NCBI RefSeq assembly: GCF_020966755.1
Contig: NZ_JAJKFT010000010.1
Coordinates: forward strand, 124,001-188,000
Source of the DNA: Blastopirellula sediminis
Lineage (GTDB): Bacteria > Planctomycetota > Planctomycetia > Pirellulales > Pirellulaceae
DNA: 64,000 nucleotides
Direction of reading: 5' to 3'
The notes under the pieces were generated by a model. It searched no databases, was not told the DNA's origin, and worked only from the letters and a program-made list of their open reading frames with translations. Of the stretch, positions 9,882-18,758 are shown one piece after another (within the stretch, counting starts at the first letter, position 1; each line of letters opens with the position of its first letter). The position numbers and the translations under genes are program-made.

Positions 9882-10835
9882 ATGAACAACATTATTAGCA
9901 TCCCAACTTTGCGACGTCGGCGTGGTTTTACGCTAGTCGAACTTCTCGTGGTGATCGCCATCATCGGCGTCTTGATTGCGTTGCTGCTTCCCGCGGTTCA
10001 GCAAGCGCGGGAAGCGGCGCGCCGCATGCAGTGCACCAACCAGATGCGACAAATCGCTCTGGCCATGCACAACTTCCACGACACCTATCGTGAACTGCCG
10101 CCGGGCAGCCAAGGGAACAATCCTTGGGGACGCGACTCCTATTCGTACTACTGCTTCATCCTGCCGTTCATCGAAGAAACGGCGATGTACGAACAAATCG
10201 ACTTCACCAACAAGATCAATGGCGCCACCGGACGGGGCGGTCAGGCTCGCATCGCGTTGCTCGACACGATGATTTGCCCGTCGGACGATACCAATATCCA
10301 GGAAGAAGGGATTCTGCCGTGGCAAAACGCGCTGCACAACTACGTCGTTTGCTACGGCGACTCGAACTACAACTCCGGCACTCCTTGGAACGTGGTCGAC
10401 GGCTACGCCGGTCATGCGGGGATGTTCGTTCCGGAAAAGCGAGCCAAGTTGCGCGATGCGACCGACGGTTTGTCGAACACGCTGCTCGTCTCCGAGATCA
10501 TCACGCCGACCCAGCAAGACATCTGGAGCTCGATGGGTCGTACGCAGGTCGCGATGGGCGCCGGGTTCACCACTTACCTGACTCCGAATGCGGACGCTAA
10601 CGATCGCACCAATCGTTGCCATACCAACCTGGGCGGAGCTCTCGGCGCCAAGTGCACCGCGCACGCCGACTGGGACTGGGGCGCCAACGTGGTCGCCGCT
10701 CGCAGCTGGCACACCGGCGGCGTCAACGCGGCTCTGGCTGACGGCTCGGTCCGCTTCGTCTCCGACACGATTAACGTCACTACTTGGCGCAACCTTGGCG
10801 CCCGCAGCGACGGTCAAGTGATCGGCGACTACTAA
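9882..10835 (+). CDS. DUF1559 pseudopilin-like protein
   Basis: A 317-residue second member of the DUF1559 family. The processing motif and hydrophobic helix [20 protein letters not shown] lie at about residues 15-34, followed by [16 protein letters not shown]. The body has the ICPSDD block, GLSNTLLVSE, and the C-terminal SWHTGGVNAALADGSVRFVS signature with HXG and DGSVRF, ending DGQVIGDY. It matches the family consensus more closely than the copy at 6383. The ATG at 9882 begins MNNIISIPTL with a charged segment before the Gly. It is followed 74 bases later by a lipoprotein gene on the same strand. Confidence 0.92.
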   Translation: MNNIISIPTLRRRRGFTLVELLVVIAIIGVLIALLLPAVQQAREAARRMQCTNQMRQIALAMHNFHDTYRELPPGSQGNNPWGRDSYSYYCFILPFIEETAMYEQIDFTNKINGATGRGGQARIALLDTMICPSDDTNIQEEGILPWQNALHNYVVCYGDSNYNSGTPWNVVDGYAGHAGMFVPEKRAKLRDATDGLSNTLLVSEIITPTQQDIWSSMGRTQVAMGAGFTTYLTPNADANDRTNRCHTNLGGALGAKCTAHADWDWGANVVAARSWHTGGVNAALADGSVRFVSDTINVTTWRNLGARSDGQVIGDY

Positions 10836-10860
10836 TCGTCTTCTACGAATCTGCCCCATA

Positions 10861-10886
10861 ACGCGAAGCGAATCTTCGCTTCGCGT
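10861..10886. repeat. Inverted repeat between DUF1559 and lipoprotein genes
   Basis: ACGCGAAGCGAA and TTCGCTTCGCGT form a 12-bp perfect stem with a 2-base centre just ahead of the lipoprotein ribosome-binding site. There is no T-tract, so it is more likely an mRNA-stabilising or attenuating hairpin than a terminator. Confidence 0.6.
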
Positions 10887-10909
10887 CTAACTTCGAGGAG
10901 TTGCCCACG

Positions 10910-11377
10910 ATGGCGATCACCCCTGCGCACCTACTATCGATTTGCCTCTCCGCACTGCTGCTCGCCGCATCGGTCGGATGCAGCGGGGATGGAAAAACGA
11001 CCGTGCAAGGAGTCGCAACCTTTAATGGCCAGCCGATAGAAAAAGGCTACGTCGAACTGGCGCCGGTCGGCGGCGTCGGCCAATTCGCCAGCGCTGAAAT
11101 CAAGGATGGTAAATTCACGCTGCGAACCAACCCTGGTATGCGACAAGTGAAGGTTACCGCTCAAAAGAAGATCGGCGAAACCGCGCCGACCGAGCGAATC
11201 CCAAATCCGGAACCGATCTACTTTCAGTTCCTGCCTGCGAAATTCAACACGCAGTCGGAATTGCAGATGGATATTCAAGGATCAACGCTCACGCTCGACC
11301 TGCAAGGGGATGAGCTGACGCCCCAGAAGCCTTCCGTCGCAGATATGCAGCGGAAAGCGAAACAAGGGGGAATGTAA
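10910..11377 (+). CDS. Lipoprotein with carboxypeptidase-regulatory-like domain
   Basis: 155 residues. Residues 1-24 form a signal peptide ending in the lipobox ASVGC. The rest has the planctomycete pattern VQGVATFNGQPIEKGYVELA, the start of a small beta-sandwich of the carboxypeptidase-regulatory/transthyretin-like type, followed by GKFTLRTNPGMRQVKVTA. The start is the ATG at 10910, nine bases after GAGGAG at 10895-10900; the TTG at 10901 is too close to that site. Lipoproteins of this type follow DUF1559 genes widely in planctomycetes. It is presumably anchored in a membrane; the function is unknown. Confidence 0.8.
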   Translation: MAITPAHLLSICLSALLLAASVGCSGDGKTTVQGVATFNGQPIEKGYVELAPVGGVGQFASAEIKDGKFTLRTNPGMRQVKVTAQKKIGETAPTERIPNPEPIYFQFLPAKFNTQSELQMDIQGSTLTLDLQGDELTPQKPSVADMQRKAKQGGM

Positions 11378-11385
11378 ACCGCGTT

Positions 11386-11436
11386 GCCGCGTCGCTGCTA
11401 TGTTCTAGACGTAGTGCGGCGCGGCCTCTTTTTTTC
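11386..11436 (+). terminator. Rho-independent terminator of the DUF1559-lipoprotein pair
   Basis: GCCGCGTCGCTGCTA and TAGTGCGGCGCGGC form an imperfect GC-rich stem, followed by CTCTTTTTTT. It lies between the convergent lipoprotein and hydrolase genes. Confidence 0.75.
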
Positions 11437-11448
11437 TTGCGACAGGAT

Positions 11449-12219
11449 TTACATCAACAGCGTCGCCGTCTCGTCGCATTTTTCCCACGGCACGCCGTGA
11501 CCGCATTCCTCGAGAATCTGCAAGGTCGCGTTCGGTAGATGGGCGGCGTAATACTCGCCGTGGGCCAGCGGAATCATCTTGTCATGCCGCCCCCAAACAA
11601 TCGTCGTCGGCTGCGTCACGCGATGCAGATGCTGGGGTAGCTTGGGATCGTGCAAATACGGATTCCAACCGACGCGGGCCGTCGCTTCTCGCGCTCGGAG
11701 CCACATCAACATCTGCGAATCGTCCGGATTGCGGGGAGTCGTCTCCAAAGCGGCGGGGCTTTCGGGATTAAAGAAGATCAGCTCGCGCAGCTTGTTGAAG
11801 TCGTCGATAAACAGCTCTCCCATCGGCGAGCCTTCGACATACAGTCCCGCCGCGGCGATGATTCCCAATCGACTGATCAATTGCGGACGCAAGATCGCCA
11901 GCTCCAGCGCCAACCAGGCGCCCAGCGAATAGCCGATCACCGGCACATCTTCCAATTCGAGCGCCGCGAATAAGTCGACGTAGTGCCAGGCCAGGTCATG
12001 GATGTCGAGAATCTCGTTCAGCCCTTCGCTCAGCGCAAATCCGGGATGGGCCGGCACGTAGACCGTGTATTTCTCAGCCAACTTGTGATGAAACGGGATC
12101 GCTTCGGTTTCGCCGCCGGCCGAGTGGAGATAAACCAGCGGCGGACCTTCTCCCAAAGTCATCAACTGCGTCTTCTTTCCCCCAACGTGGAGGAAGCGAT
12201 GCTGGACGTTCGCTGGCAT
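11449..12219 (-). CDS. Alpha/beta-fold hydrolase
   Basis: 256 residues. The fold is shown by PPLVYLHSAGGE (oxyanion region), the nucleophile elbow GYSLGA, TTIVWGRHDKMIP with the acid residue, and EECGHGVPWE with the catalytic His. I start at ATG 12217-12219 (MPANVQHRF), with AGGA upstream. The longer frame begins at a TTG at 12243 with no support. It lies 50 bases downstream of the flavin monooxygenase gene on the same strand, so the two likely work together, for instance oxidation to an ester or lactone followed by hydrolysis. That pathway is an inference; the substrate is unknown. Confidence 0.82.
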   Translation of the reverse strand: MPANVQHRFLHVGGKKTQLMTLGEGPPLVYLHSAGGETEAIPFHHKLAEKYTVYVPAHPGFALSEGLNEILDIHDLAWHYVDLFAALELEDVPVIGYSLGAWLALELAILRPQLISRLGIIAAAGLYVEGSPMGELFIDDFNKLRELIFFNPESPAALETTPRNPDDSQMLMWLRAREATARVGWNPYLHDPKLPQHLHRVTQPTTIVWGRHDKMIPLAHGEYYAAHLPNATLQILEECGHGVPWEKCDETATLLM

Positions 12220-12269
12220 GTGCGATCCTGTCGTCAGATCCAAGATAAAGAAGGGGAAGGTAACCGCGT

Positions 12270-13412
12270 CTAAAGTTTGCCGATCGCCCGCAAGTGCGGC
12301 ATCACCTGTTCGGCGAACAGGGTCATGTTCTTACAGGCCAGTTCATGCGGCAACGTTCCGAGCTGAAACAGTCCCAGCAAGTTGCCGACCCCTAACTGGT
12401 GCGCGTAGGTCTCTAGCTTCTGGCGCACTGTTTCAGGAGAGCCGACGACCGCGTAGCCGCCGCGCTCGATATCTTCGCGAGTTTGGCAAACCGTCATGAA
12501 CTGCTGGAGCCCGCGCTGAATGCCGGCGATCGAGCGAGCGCTGGTATAGCCTGGCGGAAAAATGACGAGCCCTTTCAGCAAGTTGCGGACGAAGTACCAG
12601 AGGTGCTTTTCGTATTCCTCCCACGCCTTCGCATCGGTTTCGGCCACATAGATCGGGAGGAGCCAACCAAGTTGCTCAGGATCGGCCGTATAGCCGTTCT
12701 TCTCGCAAGCGTCGCGGAACATGTCAAAGTTCCGCTGAAAGAAGTCGAGATGAAAGTAGGGAATCCCCATGTAGGCGAACCGCCGCTCAGCGACAAACTG
12801 AATCGTCTCACGACTCCCGGCGCCGGGGATCCAGATCGGCGGATGCGGCTGTTGAATCGGACGGGGCCAGGGGTTTACGTACCGCAGTTTCCAATGCTGG
12901 CCGTAATGCTCGAACGGACCGTTCTCGGTCCAGCAACGCAGCACCAGGTCGAACGCTTCGCGATACATACTGCGAGCATGCGTCGGATTGACCGAGAAGC
13001 TGAAATATTCGGGCCCCCCGCCGACGACAAGCCCGGCGATCAATCGCCCGCCGCTGATGCAGTCGATCATCGCGAACTCTTCGGCGACGCGAGTCGGCGA
13101 GTTGTAAAACGGCAACGCATTGCCGACGACGGCGATCTTTACCCGCTTCGTTTGCCGAGCCAGGATCGACGCCATCAGATTGGGACTGGGCATCGTCCCG
13201 TAGGCGTTCTGATGATGCTCGTTGACGCAGACGCCGTCGAAGCCCAGCTGGTCGGCCAAGACCAGTTGGTCAAGATAATCGTTGTACAACTTGCCGCCAT
13301 GCGGCGGATCGTACAGCGAGTTGGGAATCGTCGTCCAAGCGCTGTCATACCGCTCCGCAAAATCGGCCGGCAACCGATCCCACGGCATCAGGTGAAACGC
13401 GAAGAATTTCAT
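12270..13412 (-). CDS. LLM-class flavin-dependent oxidoreductase
   Basis: A 380-residue bacterial luciferase-like monooxygenase (TIM barrel, FMN/FMNH2). Typical features are the N-terminal MKFFAFHLMPW, the LADQLGFDGVCVNEHH strand-helix, KIAVVGNALPFYNSPTRVAE, GRLIAGLVVGGGPEYFSF and PPIWIPGAGSRETIQ. Start is ATG 13410-13412, with AGGATG seven bases upstream; the upstream frame to 13457 is unsupported. Relatives include alkane, limonene and nitrilotriacetate monooxygenases. Without knowing the substrate I give no symbol. An alpha/beta hydrolase follows in the same direction. Confidence 0.87.
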   Translation of the reverse strand: MKFFAFHLMPWDRLPADFAERYDSAWTTIPNSLYDPPHGGKLYNDYLDQLVLADQLGFDGVCVNEHHQNAYGTMPSPNLMASILARQTKRVKIAVVGNALPFYNSPTRVAEEFAMIDCISGGRLIAGLVVGGGPEYFSFSVNPTHARSMYREAFDLVLRCWTENGPFEHYGQHWKLRYVNPWPRPIQQPHPPIWIPGAGSRETIQFVAERRFAYMGIPYFHLDFFQRNFDMFRDACEKNGYTADPEQLGWLLPIYVAETDAKAWEEYEKHLWYFVRNLLKGLVIFPPGYTSARSIAGIQRGLQQFMTVCQTREDIERGGYAVVGSPETVRQKLETYAHQLGVGNLLGLFQLGTLPHELACKNMTLFAEQVMPHLRAIGKL

Positions 13413-13529
13413 AGCTGCATCCTGCGTGACGACAGTCTCTTCTACCGGCCCTACCATTTACCTTCGCCCAAGCGGCGCGAAGTTGCAAGATCCAGCGGCG
13501 ACTCGTGGCAATTTGCCAGGGCGGACGTC

Positions 13530-14933
13530 CTACGACCGTTCGTCACAGTGATTTTGCTGCAGTTCTCGCCAACGCGTTAATAGCAGGCTCAAAATGGAGT
13601 CGGCGGCTCGAACCGTTCCGACCATGTCTTGCGTGCTATTCGGCTGTGCGTTGGGAAACTCCATCGCAATGTTGTTGACGAACTCCGAACGGTTCAATCG
13701 CCAGGCAGTTAGCCTCCCACGTATGCACTGGACGTTCCACAGTTCCTGGCTGCGGAAAAACTCTTTCACCGGTCCGCTGAATAGCTCCCCCAGCAGCTGT
13801 GGGTCCGGAGCCAGTAGAACATAGGACCAATCACCATGCGGCGTCGCTATTTGCGCTCCCGGAACTGCTTCCTCGATGAAGTAGTGCATCCCTCCGAACG
13901 GCGTCAAATAGAAGTCGGGAAGCCCAACGTCTTCTTGACACATCATCACCGTCAACGGACAGATCGATTTCTTGCGTTCGGCCGGGCGTTTCGCAGCGAT
14001 GCGGGCTCGCTCTCCGCTGGAACAGCAAAGGTCCGATTCGCTCATTTTCACTCGGAAGTGCTGCACCTCCCATGGTCGCTGCGATAGAACGCCGCGCATG
14101 ACCCGCCAGATACTGACGACGTCCCCTGGAATTACCAACGGGTGAACTCGGAACACGGCCGGCCGACTTGCCAACTCGAACTGAAGGTATTCCCAACTGA
14201 GTTGTTCGGCTGCGCTAGCTGCAACAAGCGTCTGGCCTTGGGCATCCTGAACGATCAAGCTGCAGAGGATCCAGGTCGCCAGGGTCGTGAAAATCGGCAA
14301 CATTCCAACGACGACCGCCATTACGTTGATCCAAATTTCCATCGCAGGATCGGGATTTAGATCCTTAAATACCATCGGCCAAAGAAACGGAAAACTCCCC
14401 CAGCAAACCACGAAACTCGCGGCGCTGATAAACGTAGTCCACTTTCGAACAAAGCCGGGTCTCAGTTGCGGATGTTTTAGCGCTCCGCAGTAAAACTTGT
14501 TTTCGCAACGGAGAACATCGCAACTGGTGTGGTGCCGGCAATGAAACTTGGTCGGCTGTAGCGCGACAACTAACGTCGAGACCGGCAACGGGGCGTCGGC
14601 TGGCTCGGCCGCGATGATATCGTCACTCAGGCCCTGGTCTGCCGGTTCTGCGGGACGTGACAGAAAGCTTGACGCTGAAAAAGATTCCGTTTCCGTCGTC
14701 GGTCGCTCAGCGATGATTTTTTTCAGCCGGGCTCGTAGCGCTGCCGCGGAATGCTCCGCCGACTCTTCCACCTTGGGCTCGGAAGATGGCGTATCGACGG
14801 CGTCGCTGGATGCGGCGACGGAATCTTCCGCGTCGAGTTTCGCTCGACAGTAGGGGCAAACAGTACGCGGAATCCCACTTAGGCCGACATGATGAAAATC
14901 CGAATTGCATTTCGGACAGTGAAGCGACGCCAA
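13530..14933 (-). CDS. Zinc-ribbon membrane protein, function unknown
   Basis: 467 residues. The N-terminus carries a zinc-ribbon, CPKC (residues 6-9) and CPYC (26-29), like the MJ0042-type fingers common in planctomycetes. A long Ser/Ala/Glu-rich disordered segment follows (about 35-110). Cys/His-rich sequence at about 130-150 (CRHHTSCDVLRC, YCGAL) may form a second metal site. Two transmembrane helices follow near 165-190 and 200-230, and then a ~230-residue soluble domain with no family I know. The start is a TTG at 14933; there is no ATG before the first CPKC motif. No SD is obvious. Confidence 0.65.
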   Translation of the reverse strand: MASLHCPKCNSDFHHVGLSGIPRTVCPYCRAKLDAEDSVAASSDAVDTPSSEPKVEESAEHSAAALRARLKKIIAERPTTETESFSASSFLSRPAEPADQGLSDDIIAAEPADAPLPVSTLVVALQPTKFHCRHHTSCDVLRCENKFYCGALKHPQLRPGFVRKWTTFISAASFVVCWGSFPFLWPMVFKDLNPDPAMEIWINVMAVVVGMLPIFTTLATWILCSLIVQDAQGQTLVAASAAEQLSWEYLQFELASRPAVFRVHPLVIPGDVVSIWRVMRGVLSQRPWEVQHFRVKMSESDLCCSSGERARIAAKRPAERKKSICPLTVMMCQEDVGLPDFYLTPFGGMHYFIEEAVPGAQIATPHGDWSYVLLAPDPQLLGELFSGPVKEFFRSQELWNVQCIRGRLTAWRLNRSEFVNNIAMEFPNAQPNSTQDMVGTVRAADSILSLLLTRWRELQQNHCDERS

Positions 14934-15184
14934 GATTCAGTCTCTAGTGGGACAAGGTCGTTTCGCCCGTTTCCGCTGGCCGAGCCTACTCGCGGCAACG
15001 ACGCTTCGCATTTTAGTTCGGGCTTAACACCCACAAAACACCCCTATTTTCCAGCCTTTTTCGCAGTTCCGTTTTTCTTGCCCAGCGCCCCAAGTAAGCG
15101 TTGCGATCGTCGAATCCGCCCTTAAGAATGGGCGCATTGGGTTGGCAATCTTCTCTCCATTCGATGCAGTATTTGAGGCGAAAC

Positions 15185-16606
15185 ATGCTGGACTGCGATA
15201 TCGACGGCTGGGTAGCCATCTGGATTGGATCGTTTCCGAAGAAATCCGATTTCAACGCGTACCTGAAAGAGACGTACAGGGACCCGGATGACGATCTGAC
15301 GCCGATCAGTCAGTTTGCGGTCGATTTGAAAGAAACGTTCTACGACCACGACTTCGTCTTTGGCGAGTGGCATCGAGGAAAGCCGAAATCGGTCGAAACG
15401 CTGCTCAAGCCATGGCGTGCCGCCGATTCATTTCTGGAAGCGGCCGTCGCCGCCGCGAAGAAAAAGAAAATCGCTGACGGCAACACCGTAATCATCGCCT
15501 ACGACCATCAGTACAACTCTAGTCGCTGGCCGAAAGACTCGCCGGTCCGCTTTCTCGGCAACTTCCCCTACGACGAAACTCCGCCGGCGCCGCAGCATGC
15601 AGGACATTCCGACGAGGTGGCGACCGTTCTCTTTTCGCCCGATGGAAAGTACGTGGTCAGCGGAGGAGACGACGGGCGAGTCGGAGTTTGGAGCGCCAAG
15701 ACCGGCGAAATCGTCGTCCCTCCGATCACCGCGTTCAAGGCCAAGCTTGACGACGTCGACTTCCTGGCGTTCTCGGCGAATGGGAAACGGTTGGTCGCCA
15801 GCATAGTGAATCAAACTTGCATCTGGGATCCGTTTCCGGAACCGCCGCAAACCACGAAGCCGACTAATTTCGGCACGCTCTTGGTCTCGGCGGATGGCAA
15901 ATACGGTTTCTATTGCGCGTACGGAAAGGTGCTGGTCTTCGATCTCGACGCCGGTAAGGAAGAGAAGAACCTGTCAAAGAAGATGCCGGCCGAAAACGTG
16001 CGCGTCTTGCCGAACGGCAATCTAGTCACCGTCACGCCGAAAAAGCTGTTGCTGTGGGAGCTTGCCAAGACGAAGCAACTGGCCGAGCTCAAAGCCCCCT
16101 TCGAACAGCGGGATCTGCTGGAGGTTTCCCCGCAAGGAAAATATGTCGTTACCTGCGGCGGCAACCTGGCGGCGATTTGGGACCTGGCTGGCCGCAAGCT
16201 CCAGGCTCAGGTCGAATTCAATTCGGCGGTCGGCGAGTTCGTATTACCAAACGAAGAGGAATTCAGCGTACGGCTGGGGGACAAGAGCATCGTCGTCTGC
16301 TCCCTCAAGACCGGGAAGGCGACCAAAACGCTGGAACCAACGTCGAGTCGCTACTTCCGTGTGCAGGCCTCCGCGAAGGGTGACCTGGTCGGTTTGAAAA
16401 ATGGGCGTCAGGCATTGGTCTGGAACCAGAAGACAGGCAAATTGCTCGGCGAACTCCCCCCGGGCTCGACGGCCGACGACGGCGCGGTCCGTTCTTTTGC
16501 GTTCTCCCCCGACGGCAAGCGAATCGCCTTGGGACACCATGACGGCCGGATCTCGATTTACGCAATTGCGGCTGGGAAATTCTCGCTGGTTTCTAAAGGC
16601 AGTTAG
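15185..16606 (+). CDS. Imm22-like domain fused to WD40-type beta-propeller
   Basis: 473 residues. The first ~125 residues resemble Immunity protein 22: DGWVAIWIGSFPKKSDFNAY, then LTPISQFAVDLKETFYDHDF, SVETLLKPW and NTVIIAYDHQY. The remainder is a beta-propeller with WD40-like blades, such as HSDEVATVLFSPDGKYVVSG and the closing DGAVRSFAFSPDGKRIALGH. The middle blades are divergent. Start is ATG 15185 with GAGG seven bases upstream; the frame is open earlier to 15101. Imm22 proteins are thought to neutralise polymorphic toxins, but no toxin gene is adjacent. It may be a protein-protein interaction module with a repurposed domain. No signal peptide is seen. Confidence 0.72.
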   Translation: MLDCDIDGWVAIWIGSFPKKSDFNAYLKETYRDPDDDLTPISQFAVDLKETFYDHDFVFGEWHRGKPKSVETLLKPWRAADSFLEAAVAAAKKKKIADGNTVIIAYDHQYNSSRWPKDSPVRFLGNFPYDETPPAPQHAGHSDEVATVLFSPDGKYVVSGGDDGRVGVWSAKTGEIVVPPITAFKAKLDDVDFLAFSANGKRLVASIVNQTCIWDPFPEPPQTTKPTNFGTLLVSADGKYGFYCAYGKVLVFDLDAGKEEKNLSKKMPAENVRVLPNGNLVTVTPKKLLLWELAKTKQLAELKAPFEQRDLLEVSPQGKYVVTCGGNLAAIWDLAGRKLQAQVEFNSAVGEFVLPNEEEFSVRLGDKSIVVCSLKTGKATKTLEPTSSRYFRVQASAKGDLVGLKNGRQALVWNQKTGKLLGELPPGSTADDGAVRSFAFSPDGKRIALGHHDGRISIYAIAAGKFSLVSKGS

Positions 16607-16751
16607 CGCGTAAAGAATCAGAACTGGCCGTCCGCCAACCAATCAAAATCATTCCATTTTTACGATTATTGGCATTTCTGTTCGGTCCGCGTTATCTTGA
16701 AGGGTCACAGCTTCCCTTCCAAAATTCCTTTCCCGCCGCAGGTAATCGCTT

Positions 16752-17564
16752 ATGCTCCGAACAGTCCCATTCCTTACCGTCGCGCTATTTCTGTGCGCCA
16801 GCAGCGTCCTCTTGGCTCAAAATAAAGAACGCCAGAAGTTTACGATCAAAGGGGAAATCGTCGGCATGCAAGGCAACGTGCTGCAAGCCAAAGCGTCGGA
16901 CGGTGCGCAATGGTTGCTGAAAGTGGAAGTGAAGCCCGAAGATATGCAGCTTTCGGGTACGGCCGAAAAAGGATGGCTCGCTCCAGGCATGTTCGTCAGC
17001 TTCACCGGCAAGTTTGACGGCCGGGGGAATTCACAAGAGCCGATCGCCGAAGTGACCGTCTTCACGCCTCGTGAAGGAACGCCGCTCGGCGTGACTGAAG
17101 AGGCTTCGCTCGGCGGAGTTGGCAACCTGTTCGGCGGTGACGGAGGCGAAGAGGGTAGCAAACCTCGTAAGAAGGCGGCCGACGAAATCTCGACCTACTC
17201 GGTAAACGGCCGCGTCTCCGGCGTCTCGCGCGACGGCAAGTTGAATGTCGTCGCCGGTGGAACGCGTTTGACCATCGAACTGGCCGACGAGACCGAAGTG
17301 AAGGTCGTCGTCTCCGATCCGCGTCTGATTCGCCCCGGCGACAAGTTTGAAGCGGATGGCTGGTATTACCAGAAAGGGCAGGGGATCGTCTCCGGCAAGT
17401 TCATGGTCGAAGCCCAGCCGTTCACCGCTCCCGAAGATCCGAAGCAAGCTCGCATCCGCGCTCGTGAAGAAGCGGAGCGAGGCCGCCGCGGCGGCGACGC
17501 GCCGAAAGACGAAGGACGTCCGGCCGCAGAAGGAGAAGGGGGCGCGAAGCCGGAAGCAGGCTAA
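16752..17564 (+). CDS. Secreted protein with two beta-rich repeats, function unknown
   Basis: 270 residues with a signal peptide (residues 1-22, ending VLLAQ). Two similar beta-rich segments follow: ~29-105 (FTIKGEIVGMQGNVLQAKAS) and ~150-225 (YSVNGRVSGVSRDGKLNVVA), each ending in a GDKF/GMFVSF-type strand. They look like OB-like or DUF5666-like folds, but I cannot confirm this. The C-terminus is charged and low-complexity, rich in Arg, Glu, Gly and Ala. Its stop is 9 bases from that of the convergent glycosyltransferase, and no terminator is visible between them. Likely periplasmic. Confidence 0.65.
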   Translation: MLRTVPFLTVALFLCASSVLLAQNKERQKFTIKGEIVGMQGNVLQAKASDGAQWLLKVEVKPEDMQLSGTAEKGWLAPGMFVSFTGKFDGRGNSQEPIAEVTVFTPREGTPLGVTEEASLGGVGNLFGGDGGEEGSKPRKKAADEISTYSVNGRVSGVSRDGKLNVVAGGTRLTIELADETEVKVVVSDPRLIRPGDKFEADGWYYQKGQGIVSGKFMVEAQPFTAPEDPKQARIRAREEAERGRRGGDAPKDEGRPAAEGEGGAKPEAG

Positions 17565-17573
17565 TCGCTTCCG

Positions 17574-18758
17574 CTAACTCGCCTGACGCTTCGCCTCGCG
17601 AAGCGATTCGAACAACTCCAGATGCCTGGTCGCTGCGGCGGCCAGGCTATATTTTTCGGTCACCTCCAAGCGGGCCGCTTCTCCCAACTTGGCGGCCGCC
17701 GACGGCTGGTGGATGACGTTGACGATCTCGGCCTGCAAAGCCACCACGTCGTCGACCGGAAAGAGCAGTCCATTGCGACCTGACTCAACCAGCTGACGAT
17801 TGCCAGGAATATCGGTCGCGATCGCCGGCAAGCCGGCCGCCATCGCTTCGAGCAGCGAGAGCGACATTCCTTCTTCGTGCGACGGCAACAAAAAGAGATC
17901 GGCCGCGTCGAGCAAATCCGAGACGTCGTCAAAGACGCCGGGTAAAAAGACCCGATCTTGCAGACCGAGCGACGTGATCCGCTCGCGCAGCTGCGCCTCT
18001 TGCGGGCCTTCGCCAACCAGCAACAACTTCGCATCGGGGAAACGCTGCAAGACTGCCGGCCAAGCGTCAATTGCAGTGAGCAGCCCTTTCTTCGGATGAA
18101 GTCTGCCGGTATAAACCGCCAGCGGATTGTCGTTGTTGAGCGAGAACGACGGCTGCGCGCTTTGCAGCGCCATGCGTGCGTCAAAGCGTCTTTGCTTGGT
18201 GCGAGCCGGCGGAATCGACACGCCGTTCGGGATGAAGTGGAGCTTCTCCGGATCATAGCCGGCCGCCAACAACTCTTCCATGATCGCCGGACTGGGCGCG
18301 ACAATCGCATCGGCTTGCTGACAGACGCCGCGGATGCGGAGCCCGAAGTTCGCCTCTTGTTGCCAGCGACAATCGCCGGTCTCCCCTCCCCCTTCGGCCC
18401 GCAAGATAACCGGCGTCGACGTCTTCTTCAGTCGTTCGACCGCCATGTATGCGCTATGCTTCAGCATCGAGACGTAAACGGCGTCCAGTTCCGGCTGATG
18501 CTTTTGCAGGTACTTCCCCAGCGACATCATGTATCGCAACGTTCCCCAGCCGCGCAGCTGCGGATTGGGCAAGCGGAAGATGGGGATCTCGCGATGGACG
18601 ATCCGTTCGGGCCAAGTCTTGTGCCAGCGCGCAGTCACGATTCGAACGTCGACCTTTTGACGGCGCAGCTCTTGGGCGAGCTTCGCCATCACCATTTCGG
18701 CGCCTCCGACCATCGGCCAGAATCGCCGCGTCACCAGGGCGACGCGCATTCCGCTCAT
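17574..18758 (-). CDS. Glycosyltransferase family 4
   Basis: 394 residues, GT-B fold. The N-terminus MRVALVTRRFWPMVGGAEMV has the Gly-rich acceptor-side loop. IPNGVSIPP, AVYTGRLHPKKGLLTAIDAW and LLLVGEGPQEAQLRE mark the nucleotide-sugar domain, and HEEGMSLSLLEAMAAGLPAI is the E-x7-E donor-binding motif. Its ATG (18756-18758) overlaps the hpt stop by four bases (ATGA), so its translation is probably coupled to hpt. A second in-frame ATG at 18749 is possible. The product could be an exopolysaccharide, LPS or glycolipid; nothing nearby says which. Confidence 0.88.
   Translation of the reverse strand: MSGMRVALVTRRFWPMVGGAEMVMAKLAQELRRQKVDVRIVTARWHKTWPERIVHREIPIFRLPNPQLRGWGTLRYMMSLGKYLQKHQPELDAVYVSMLKHSAYMAVERLKKTSTPVILRAEGGGETGDCRWQQEANFGLRIRGVCQQADAIVAPSPAIMEELLAAGYDPEKLHFIPNGVSIPPARTKQRRFDARMALQSAQPSFSLNNDNPLAVYTGRLHPKKGLLTAIDAWPAVLQRFPDAKLLLVGEGPQEAQLRERITSLGLQDRVFLPGVFDDVSDLLDAADLFLLPSHEEGMSLSLLEAMAAGLPAIATDIPGNRQLVESGRNGLLFPVDDVVALQAEIVNVIHQPSAAAKLGEAARLEVTEKYSLAAAATRHLELFESLREAKRQAS

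Noticed and set aside
17587-17605. Hairpin CGCTTCGC/GCGAAGCG as terminator between convergent genes
   Set aside because: It lies inside the glycosyltransferase coding end and has no T-tract on either strand.
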